Shown: piece by piece, positions 26,233 through 35,647 of the stretch
How positions within the stretch are numbered: the first letter of the stretch is position 1
How the letters are laid out: every line of letters begins with the position of its first letter
DNA from: JBBSNV01 sp964458605
GTDB taxonomy: Bacteria > Pseudomonadota > Alphaproteobacteria > Reyranellales > JAQSWP01
DNA: 64,000 bases
Assembly (NCBI GenBank): GCA_964458605.1
Contig: CAYWLS010000002.1
Location: forward strand, 184,502 to 248,501
Direction of reading: 5' to 3'
Made by a program: the position numbers and the translations under genes
The notes under the pieces: model-generated
Database searches by the model: none
Told to the model about the DNA's origin: nothing
The model's input: only the letters and a program-made list of their open reading frames with translations

Positions 26233-27771
26233 ATGGCTGCGGCGGCAAAAAGCACGGAGCCGCATCTGGGCGCCATTACCATATGCGTGATGCTGGCGAC
26301 CATCATGCAGGCGCTGGATACGACGATCGCCAACGTCGCGCTGCCTTACATGCAGGGCAGCCTGTCCGCCACCCTGGACCAGATCAACTGGGTGCTGACC
26401 TCCTATATCGTCGCCGCCGCCATCATGACGCCGCCCACCGGCTGGCTGGCGGCGCGTTTCGGCCGCAAGCGCCTGTTCATTTTCACCGTGGCCGGCTTCA
26501 CCATCGCGTCCGCGCTGTGCGGCATGGCCACTTCGCTCGAGCAGATGGTGGGCTTCCGCCTGCTGCAAGGCGTGTTCGGGGCGCCGCTGGTGCCGCTGTC
26601 GCAGTCGGTCCTGCTCGATTCCTATCCGCGCGAAAAGCACGGCTCCGCCATGGCGCTATGGGGCGTGGGCGTGATGGTCGGGCCGATCCTGGGGCCGACC
26701 CTGGGCGGCTACCTGACCGAGTTCTACAACTGGCGCTGGGTTTTCTACATCAACCTGCCGATCGGCATCCTGACCATTCTCGGGCTCACCGCCTATTTGC
26801 ACGAGACCAAGCTGGACAGCATCCTGCGTTTCGACTGGATGGGGTTCGGCACGCTCAGCATCGCCATCGGTGCGCTTCAGATGATGCTCGATCGCGGCCA
26901 GCAGCTCGACTGGTTCGGTTCGACCGAGATCGTCGTCGAGGCCGCGATCGCCGGCTTGGCGGTCTATCTGTTCCTGGTCCATACCTTCACGACCGACAAC
27001 CCGTTCATCGATCCCAAGATCTTCCGCGACCGCAATTTCGCCACCGGCATGATCTTCATCTTCTTCGTCGGCATCATCCTGCTCGCCACACTGGCGCTGA
27101 TGACGCCCTATCTGCAGAGCCTGATGGGCTATCCCGTGCTGACCGCCGGCCTGGTGCTGGCGCCGCGCGGCGTGGGGACGATGATCTCGATGATGCTGGT
27201 CGGCCGCATCATCAATCGCGTCGATCCGCGCTGGATGATCCTGACCGGCCTGGCGCTCACGGCTTTCTCGCTGTGGCAGATGACCGGCTTCACGCCCGAC
27301 GTTTCGCAATGGACCCTGGTCCACACCGGAATGACGCAGGGCCTTGGCCTGGGCCTCATATTCGTGCCGCTTTCGACCATCACTTTCTCGACCCTTGCCC
27401 CGATGTTCCGCACGCAGGCCACTTCGCTGTTCGCCCTGATGCGCAATATCGGCTCCAGCATCGGCATCTCGATCGTGATCTTTCTGCTGGGCCGCAGCAC
27501 CCAGGTCGTGCACTCCGAACTGGCCCTGCACGCCAATTCGCTGAACGATCTGTTCCGCGCCCCCAACGTCGCGGCGATCTGGAATCTCGGCACCGAGGCG
27601 GGCCGCCTGGCGCTCAACGCCGAGGTGACGCGCCAGGCCACCATCATCGCCTACGCCAACGACTTCAAGCTGATGATGTGGGTCGCCCTGCTCGCCATGC
27701 CGATGGTATTCCTGATGCGGCGCAACCGGTCGGCCCCCTCCGGCGGCCATGCCGTCGCAGCCCTGGAATAG
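26233..27771 (+). CDS. emrB: EmrB-type DHA2 multidrug MFS exporter
   Basis: A 512-residue, 14-helix MFS drug:H+ exporter of the DHA2 family. Motif LDTTIANVALPYMQG with the membrane Asp, then GWLAARFGRKRLF (motif A) and GVGVMVGPILGPTLGG (motif C) are clear. It starts two bases after emrA, so the two subunits are made together. With the outer-membrane channel encoded elsewhere, it would export hydrophobic compounds out of the cell. Confidence 0.94.
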   Translation: MAAAAKSTEPHLGAITICVMLATIMQALDTTIANVALPYMQGSLSATLDQINWVLTSYIVAAAIMTPPTGWLAARFGRKRLFIFTVAGFTIASALCGMATSLEQMVGFRLLQGVFGAPLVPLSQSVLLDSYPREKHGSAMALWGVGVMVGPILGPTLGGYLTEFYNWRWVFYINLPIGILTILGLTAYLHETKLDSILRFDWMGFGTLSIAIGALQMMLDRGQQLDWFGSTEIVVEAAIAGLAVYLFLVHTFTTDNPFIDPKIFRDRNFATGMIFIFFVGIILLATLALMTPYLQSLMGYPVLTAGLVLAPRGVGTMISMMLVGRIINRVDPRWMILTGLALTAFSLWQMTGFTPDVSQWTLVHTGMTQGLGLGLIFVPLSTITFSTLAPMFRTQATSLFALMRNIGSSIGISIVIFLLGRSTQVVHSELALHANSLNDLFRAPNVAAIWNLGTEAGRLALNAEVTRQATIIAYANDFKLMMWVALLAMPMVFLMRRNRSAPSGGHAVAALE

Positions 27772-27876
27772 ACCCCGCTGGCGCCAGGCCGACGCGCCGC
27801 CCGGCGATCGCAAGTCGCAGCCTTCTTCCCGCATCCGGACTTGATCGCCGCAGGGGACAGGCCGATAACCCTGCCC

Positions 27877-29643
27877 ATGTCCGCTCCCAAGCGAAACAAG
27901 CCCACCCTCTATCGCGTGCTGCGCGGCGCCAGCCTGCGCGAGGGACGGCTGTTGCCCAATCGCTGGGACCTGATCGCGCTGCTGCTGGTGATCGCCTTCA
28001 TCGTCGTGCTTGCCAAGGCCAGCCAGGGGGCGCTCCAGCCGCTCGGCGTGCTGGACACCGCGCCGATTTCGCTCGATCCGTCCAACCTGCCCGAATACGC
28101 CGCCCGCACCGCCATCCGCATGCTGGCGGCGATGGCCCTGTCGCTGCTGTTCACCTTCACCTATGCCACCGCCGCGGCCAAGAGCCGCCGCGCCGAGCTG
28201 CTGCTGATCCCGCTGCTCGATATCCTGCAATCGGTCCCCATCCTGGGTTTTATTTCGGTGACGATCGTCTTCTTCATGTCCCTGGCGCCAGGGCGCGTGC
28301 TGGGGGCGGAGTTTGCGGCGGTATTCGCCATTTTCACCAGCCAGGCCTGGAACATGGCCTTCAGCTTCTACCAGTCGCTGCGCACCGTGCCCCGCGAATT
28401 GCACGAAGTCGGCCGCTGCTTCCGGCTGCCGCCGTGGACCGCGTTCTGGCGCATCGATGCCGCGTTTGGCGTGCCGTCGCTGGTCTGGAACATGATGGTG
28501 TCGATGTCGGGCGGCTGGTTCTTCGTGGTGGCAGCCGAGGCGATCAGCGTCGGCCACACCACCATCGCCTTGCCCGGCATCGGCTCCTATATCGCGCTGG
28601 CGATCGAACAGCGCAACCTGCCCGCCATCGCCTGGGCCATTGCGACGATGCTCGTCGTGATCCTGCTCTACGACCAGCTCCTGTTCCGCCCGCTGATCGC
28701 ATGGGCCGCGCGGTTCCGCTTCGATAACGAACCGGGGGTCATTCCGCCAACCTCCTGGGCGCTCACCGTGCTGCGCCGTTCGATCCTGCTGCGCGCCGCC
28801 CGGCGGGCGGCCGGCCGCGCGGCCCGGCGCCTGACACCCACACTGACGCGCCATGCCGCGCGACCGGCCGGTCTTGGCCCTCCCCCCTCCCGCCAGTCCC
28901 GCTGGTTCGACTATCTCTGGCAGGCCTTCATCGCCCTTCTCGCCCTGGCCGCACTGGTTGCGGTCGGCCGTTACATCTTTGCCGCCCTGCCGCTGTCGGA
29001 GATCGGCCATGCCGCCCTGGTATCGCTGGCTACGGCGTTGCGCGTATTCGTGCTGATCGGCCTGGCCAGCCTGGTCTGGGTACCGGTCGGCGTGTGGATC
29101 GGCTTCCATCCCGGTTGGGGGCGCTTCGTCCAGCCGGTGGCGCAGTTCCTGGCCGCCTTCCCGGCCAACCTGCTGTTCCCCATTGCGGTCTTCGCCATCG
29201 TCACCTGGAAGCTCGACCCCAATGTCTGGCTGAGCCCGCTGATGATCTTCGGCACCCAGTGGTACATCCTGTTCAACGTCATCGCCGGCGCCAGCGCCAT
29301 GCCCGGCGAGTTGCGCGACGTCGGCACCAATCTGGGGGTGCGGGGCTGGCTGTGGTGGCGCAAAGTGGCCCTGCCCGGCATCTTCCCGTATTTCGTCACC
29401 GGGGCGATAACCGCCTCGGGCGGCTCGTGGAACGCCAGCATCGTGGCCGAGTATGTCACCTGGGGCGACCGGACGCTGACCGCCGACGGTATCGGCGCCT
29501 ACATTGCCCAGGCCACCGTCGATGGCGATTTTCACCGCATCGCCCTGGGGGTCACGGTAATGAGCCTGTTCGTGGTCGTCATCAACCGTACCCTGTGGCG
29601 GCCGCTCTACTATTACGCCGAACGAAAGTTCCAACTCGGTTAG
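27877..29643 (+). CDS. ABC transporter permease, two permease domains fused in one chain
   Basis: A 588-residue protein with two copies of the BPD_transp_1 permease domain, residues about 60-285 and 345-585. Each half has an EAA-like coupling loop: PRELHEVGRCFRLPPWTAFWRI in the first and PGELRDVGTNLGVRGWLWWRKVALPG in the second. The family resembles nitrate/sulfonate/bicarbonate importers. The ATG at 27877 is used; a TTG at 27841 is possible. It is followed nine bases later by its ATPase. No substrate-binding protein gene is nearby, so the importer either borrows one or works without. Confidence 0.9.
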   Translation: MSAPKRNKPTLYRVLRGASLREGRLLPNRWDLIALLLVIAFIVVLAKASQGALQPLGVLDTAPISLDPSNLPEYAARTAIRMLAAMALSLLFTFTYATAAAKSRRAELLLIPLLDILQSVPILGFISVTIVFFMSLAPGRVLGAEFAAVFAIFTSQAWNMAFSFYQSLRTVPRELHEVGRCFRLPPWTAFWRIDAAFGVPSLVWNMMVSMSGGWFFVVAAEAISVGHTTIALPGIGSYIALAIEQRNLPAIAWAIATMLVVILLYDQLLFRPLIAWAARFRFDNEPGVIPPTSWALTVLRRSILLRAARRAAGRAARRLTPTLTRHAARPAGLGPPPSRQSRWFDYLWQAFIALLALAALVAVGRYIFAALPLSEIGHAALVSLATALRVFVLIGLASLVWVPVGVWIGFHPGWGRFVQPVAQFLAAFPANLLFPIAVFAIVTWKLDPNVWLSPLMIFGTQWYILFNVIAGASAMPGELRDVGTNLGVRGWLWWRKVALPGIFPYFVTGAITASGGSWNASIVAEYVTWGDRTLTADGIGAYIAQATVDGDFHRIALGVTVMSLFVVVINRTLWRPLYYYAERKFQLG

Positions 29644-29652
29644 GACACGCCG

Positions 29653-30993
29653 ATGGACCAGAACATTGCCAACCCCGCCCGTCCGCCTGCCGGCGGATCC
29701 GCCCTGCTGCATGTGGAAAATGTCCGGCAGGCGTTCCAGAGACCCAGTGGCGAGCCGCTGGTGGTGCTGGATGGCGTCAATCTCGAACTGCGCGAAGGCG
29801 AGATCGTTGGCCTATTGGGTCGCTCGGGCTCGGGCAAGTCGACCCTGCTGCGCCTGATCGCCGGGTTGAACCGGCCGGTCGCCGGCAAGGTCGAATATCT
29901 CGGGCAGCCGGTCGAGGGGCCCGCGCCGGGCATCGTCATGGTGTTCCAGAGCTTTGCGCTGTTTCCCTGGCTGACCGTGCTGGAAAACGTCGAGATCGGC
30001 CTGGAGGCGCTCGGCCTGCCGCGCGAGGAAATCCGCCGCCGCTCGCTGTCGGCGATCGACATGATCGGCCTGGACGGCTTCGAATCGGCCTATCCGCGCG
30101 AGCTGTCCGGCGGCATGCGCCAGCGGGTCGGCTTCGCGCGCGCCCTGGTCGTCCATCCCAACATCATGCTGATGGACGAGCCGTTTTCCGCGCTCGACGT
30201 GCTGACGGCGGAGAACCTGCGCACCGACTTCCTGGAGCTGTGGTCGTGCGGCCAGTTGCCCATCAAATCCGTCCTGCTGGTTACCCACAACATCGAGGAA
30301 GCGGTGCTGATGTGCGACCGCATCATGGTGTTCTCGACCAATCCGGGGCGCATCGTCAGCGAGGTCAAGGTCAACCTGCCGACGCCGCGCGACCGTCTCG
30401 ACCCCGCCTTCCGCGAACTGGTGGAACGCATCTACGTCCAGATGACGCTCAAGCCCCAGCCGGCGCCGGCCGCCGCCCGCGCCGACCGCATTCCCGGCAG
30501 CGGCCTCAGCCTGATCCTGCCGCGCGTCTCGACCAACCTGATGGCCGGCCTGCTCGAGGCGCTGGCAGCGCCGCCCTATAGCGGCAAGGCCGACCTGCCG
30601 CAGATCGCCTCGGCGCTGCACATGGAAATCGACGACCTGTTCCCGGTGGCCGAGAGCCTGCAGCTCCTGCATTTCGCGGAACTGGGCGACGGCGATCTCA
30701 CCCTGACCGAGGACGGGCGGCAATTCGCCAATGGCAGCGTGGACGAGCGCAAGAAACTGTTTGCGCGCCACCTGCTGGCCTATGTGCCGCTGGCCGGCCA
30801 TATCCGCCGCATTCTCGACGAGCGCGCCTCGCACAAGGCGCCCAAGACCCGCTTCAGCGACGAGCTCGAGGACCACATGACCGAGCAGGCGGCCGAGCAG
30901 TCGCTGCGCGCCGTCATCAGTTGGGGCCGCTACGCCGAGGTTCTCGCCTATGACGACGAGCACGGCATCTTCAGCCTGGAAAACCCGAGCTAA
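29653..30993 (+). CDS. ABC ATPase with C-terminal AAA-associated domain
   Basis: A 446-residue ATPase: Walker A GRSGSGKST, Q-loop VFQSFALFPWLTV, signature LSGGMRQR, Walker B IMLMDEPFSALD, switch His in VTHNIEE. After residue 280 comes an extra 150-residue domain (LMAGLLEALAAPPYSGKADL to GIFSLENPS) of the AAA-associated C-terminal type; this helical, winged-helix-like part may sense a ligand or membrane partner. It pairs with the fused permease just upstream. Confidence 0.92.
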   Translation: MDQNIANPARPPAGGSALLHVENVRQAFQRPSGEPLVVLDGVNLELREGEIVGLLGRSGSGKSTLLRLIAGLNRPVAGKVEYLGQPVEGPAPGIVMVFQSFALFPWLTVLENVEIGLEALGLPREEIRRRSLSAIDMIGLDGFESAYPRELSGGMRQRVGFARALVVHPNIMLMDEPFSALDVLTAENLRTDFLELWSCGQLPIKSVLLVTHNIEEAVLMCDRIMVFSTNPGRIVSEVKVNLPTPRDRLDPAFRELVERIYVQMTLKPQPAPAAARADRIPGSGLSLILPRVSTNLMAGLLEALAAPPYSGKADLPQIASALHMEIDDLFPVAESLQLLHFAELGDGDLTLTEDGRQFANGSVDERKKLFARHLLAYVPLAGHIRRILDERASHKAPKTRFSDELEDHMTEQAAEQSLRAVISWGRYAEVLAYDDEHGIFSLENPS

Positions 30994-31083
30994 GGCCGGA
31001 TTTTACGCCTTTTTTACGCCGCCGGCCTCCGCTCCGAATAGCGGCTTGACGCGTATCAGACATATTTTTCCAACCGGTTGCTA

Positions 31084-31108
31084 GACAAGCCGGGACGCCC
31101 GGCTTGTC
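31084..31108 (+). promoter_or_regulatory. strong hairpin just before the kdp ribosome site
   Basis: GACAAGCCGGG (31084-31094) and CCCGGCTTGTC (31098-31108) pair fully around ACG. The hairpin ends three bases before the CTGGAGGG ribosome site of the first small kdp gene. It lacks a T-run; it may be a leader element that affects translation, or an end of the previous transcript. Confidence 0.55.
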
Positions 31109-31122
31109 CGCTGGAGGGTTGG

Positions 31123-31206
31123 ATGCCTGACACCGCCTTGCTCGTTCTGGGCGTTTTCTTCTTTGCCGTCGCCGCGATCTACCTGCTGGCTTGCGAGCGG
31201 GCCTGA
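31123..31206 (+). CDS. 27-residue membrane peptide at the head of the kdp operon
   Basis: MPDTALLVLGVFFFAVAAIY followed by LLACERA. One hydrophobic helix and a short charged end. It has its own good ribosome site (CTGGAGGG) and is followed by kdpF after two bases. It is not KdpF, which follows intact; it may be a second small helper of the potassium pump or a leader that couples translation. Too short for gene callers. Confidence 0.7.
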   Translation: MPDTALLVLGVFFFAVAAIYLLACERA

Positions 31207-31208
31207 CC

Positions 31209-31298
31209 ATGCTGCTCGATTTCATCCTGGGCGGCGCGGTTTCGCTCGGCCTGCTGCTCTACCTGATCGCCGCCCTGCTGCGCCCGGAGCGCTTCTGA
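31209..31298 (+). CDS. kdpF: potassium pump small subunit KdpF
   Basis: A 29-residue single-helix peptide (MLLDFILGGAVSLGLLLYLI, ending LLRPERF) whose LLRPERF end is the KdpF signature. It stabilises the KdpABC complex in the membrane. The stop is followed by one base and the kdpA start. Confidence 0.93.
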   Translation: MLLDFILGGAVSLGLLLYLIAALLRPERF

Positions 31299-31299
31299 C

Positions 31300-32994
31300 A
31301 TGACCGCCAATGGTTGGCTGCAGATCGCCGTCGCGCTTGGCCTGGTTCTTCTTACCGTCAAGCCGCTCGGCATCTGGATGGCGCTGGTGTTCGCCGGCGA
31401 TGTCCGCATCCTGGCCGGGCTGGAGCGACGGATCTATCGCTGGTCCGGAATCGAGCCCGAACAGGACCAGCATTGGACCAGCTATGGGCTGTCGGTGCTG
31501 CTGTTCAGCGCGGTGTCGTTCGTCGGCCTCTATTTGCTGCTGCGATGGCAGGATCTGTTTCCGCTCAATCCGACCGGGCTGCCGCCGGTACCGCCGGACC
31601 TGGCTTTCAACACTGCCGCCAGCTTCGTCACCAACACCAACTGGCAATCCTACGCCGGCGAATCGACCATGAGCCATTTCAGCCAGATGGCCGGACTGGC
31701 GGTGCAGAACTTCGTGTCCGCCGCGGTCGGCATCTGCCTGGCGATGGCACTGATCCGCGGCTTCGCGCGCGCCCAGGCCACCGGTCTGGGCAATTTCTGG
31801 GCCGATCTGGTACGCTGCACCCTCTACATCCTGCTGCCGCTGTCGGCGGTCATTGCCGTCGTGTTCGTGGCGCTGGGCATGCCGCAGAATTTCGCCGGGC
31901 CGGTCGAGGCCCATACCCTGGAAGGCGTCAGCCAATTGATCGCGCAGGGACCGGTCGCCTCGCAGGAGGCGATCAAGATGCTGGGCACCAATGGCGGCGG
32001 CTTCTTCAACGCCAACTCGGCGCATCCCTACGAGAACCCGACCGCCCTCACCAACCTGATCCAGATGTGGGCCATCTTCAGCCTGGGCACGGCGCTGACC
32101 TACGTGTTCGGCCGCATGGTGAAGAACCAGCGCCAGGGCTGGGCGATCCTGGCGGCCATGATGGTGCTGGTGGTGGCCGGCGTGGCCGCGATCTATTGGG
32201 CCGAGAGCGCCGGCAATCCGCAATTCGCCAAGCTCGGCCTGGACAGCGCCGCCAACTGGGAAGGCAAGGAGACGCGCTTCGGCCTGGCCGCCACCGCGAT
32301 ATTCGCCGAGGTCACCACCGCCGCCTCGTGCGGCGCGGTCAACGCCATGTTCGACAGCCTCACGCCGCTGGGCGGGCTGGTGCCGATGTTCAACATACAG
32401 CTCGGCGAGATCGTGGTCGGCGGCGTCGGCTCGGGCCTGTACGGCATGCTGCTGTTCGCCATCCTGGCCATCTTCATCGCCGGGCTGATGGTCGGGCGCA
32501 CGCCCGAATATGTCGGCAAGAAGATCGAGGCCAAGGAGGTCAAGCTCACCATGCTGGCCATCCTGGTGCTGCCGCTGTCGATCCTGGGCCTGACAGCGCT
32601 GGCCAGCGTGCTGCCCGGCAGCCTCGACAGCCTGGCCAATGGCGGCCCGCACGGCTTCAGCGAACTGCTCTATGCCTATACCTCGGGCACCGGCAACAAC
32701 GGCTCGGCTTTCGCCGGGCTCAACGCCAACACGCCGTTCTTCAACCTGACCATCGGGCTGGCCATGCTGATCGGCCGCTTCCTGATGATCGTGCCGATGC
32801 TGGCGGTGGCCGGCAGCCTGGCAGCCAAGAAGAGCGTGCCGGCCAGCGCCGGCACCTTCCCCACCACCGGCGGGCTGTGGGTCGGCCTGCTGATCGGGAC
32901 CATCCTGATCGTCGGCGGGCTGGTGTTCTTTCCGGCGCTGGCGCTGGGGCCGATCGTCGAACATCTCTCCCTGCAAACCGGCACGCTGTGGTGA
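31300..32994 (+). CDS. kdpA: potassium-transporting ATPase subunit A
   Basis: The potassium channel-like subunit, 564 residues, with about ten membrane helices and four selectivity-filter repeats, of which FVTNTNWQSYAGE and GTNGGGFFNANSAHPYENPT are easily seen. It takes up K+ and hands it to KdpB. Operon order kdpF-A-B-C-D-E is complete here. Confidence 0.97.
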   Translation: MTANGWLQIAVALGLVLLTVKPLGIWMALVFAGDVRILAGLERRIYRWSGIEPEQDQHWTSYGLSVLLFSAVSFVGLYLLLRWQDLFPLNPTGLPPVPPDLAFNTAASFVTNTNWQSYAGESTMSHFSQMAGLAVQNFVSAAVGICLAMALIRGFARAQATGLGNFWADLVRCTLYILLPLSAVIAVVFVALGMPQNFAGPVEAHTLEGVSQLIAQGPVASQEAIKMLGTNGGGFFNANSAHPYENPTALTNLIQMWAIFSLGTALTYVFGRMVKNQRQGWAILAAMMVLVVAGVAAIYWAESAGNPQFAKLGLDSAANWEGKETRFGLAATAIFAEVTTAASCGAVNAMFDSLTPLGGLVPMFNIQLGEIVVGGVGSGLYGMLLFAILAIFIAGLMVGRTPEYVGKKIEAKEVKLTMLAILVLPLSILGLTALASVLPGSLDSLANGGPHGFSELLYAYTSGTGNNGSAFAGLNANTPFFNLTIGLAMLIGRFLMIVPMLAVAGSLAAKKSVPASAGTFPTTGGLWVGLLIGTILIVGGLVFFPALALGPIVEHLSLQTGTLW

Positions 32995-32999
32995 CCGCC

Positions 33000-35015
<2,016 letters not shown>

Positions 35016-35026
35016 AGGAGCTTTCC

Positions 35027-35647
35027 ATGCTCGAGACCCTGCGTCCCGCCGTGGTCGTGTTCGCCGTTCTGTCCGTCGTGACGGGATTGATCTATCCCTT
35101 CGCCATATACGGCATCGGCCAGGCCGCTTTCCCGGCCGCCGCCAATGGCAGCCTGGTGCAGCGCGACGGCAAGGTCGTCGGCTCCAGCCTGATCGGCCAG
35201 AACTTCGCCGACGCCAAATATTTCTGGCCGCGGCCGTCCGCCACAACCGCCCCGGATCCCAAGGACGCCAGCAAGACCGTAGCGGCACCCTACAACGCCA
35301 ATGCGTCGACCGGTTCCAATCTTGGCCCCACTTCCAAGGCCCTGATCGACCGCATCGCCGCCGATGCCGCCCGATACCGACAGGGTGCAGCACCGGTGCC
35401 AACCGCGCTGGTCACGGCGTCGGCCTCCGGCCTCGATCCGGATATCTCCCCGGCCGCGGCGCTCTACCAGGTGCCGCGGGTGGCCGCCGCGCGCCATATG
35501 AGCGAGGACAGCGTGCGGGCCCTGGTGATAGGCCATGCGGCAGGCCGCCAGCTCGGCTTTCTGGGCGAGCCGACGGTAAACGTGCTAGCGTTGAATCTGG
35601 CGCTCGACGATGCCCAACGCCAGAACGATGGCCGAGCCAAACCATAG
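35027..35647 (+). CDS. kdpC: potassium-transporting ATPase subunit C
   Basis: A 206-residue subunit with one N-terminal membrane helix (VVVFAVLSVVTGLIYPFAIY) and a periplasmic domain containing GSSLIGQNF, YFWPRPSA and SGSNLGPT-like (STGSNLGPT), all typical of KdpC. GAGGAG precedes the ATG. Its last 38 bases overlap kdpD. Confidence 0.96.
   Translation: MLETLRPAVVVFAVLSVVTGLIYPFAIYGIGQAAFPAAANGSLVQRDGKVVGSSLIGQNFADAKYFWPRPSATTAPDPKDASKTVAAPYNANASTGSNLGPTSKALIDRIAADAARYRQGAAPVPTALVTASASGLDPDISPAAALYQVPRVAAARHMSEDSVRALVIGHAAGRQLGFLGEPTVNVLALNLALDDAQRQNDGRAKP

Noticed and set aside
26656..29712. Open frame of about 1018 codons on the minus strand
   Set aside because: It is the mirror of emrB and the fused permease; its product is rich in Gln, His, Arg and Gly without any domain, typical of GC-rich shadow frames.
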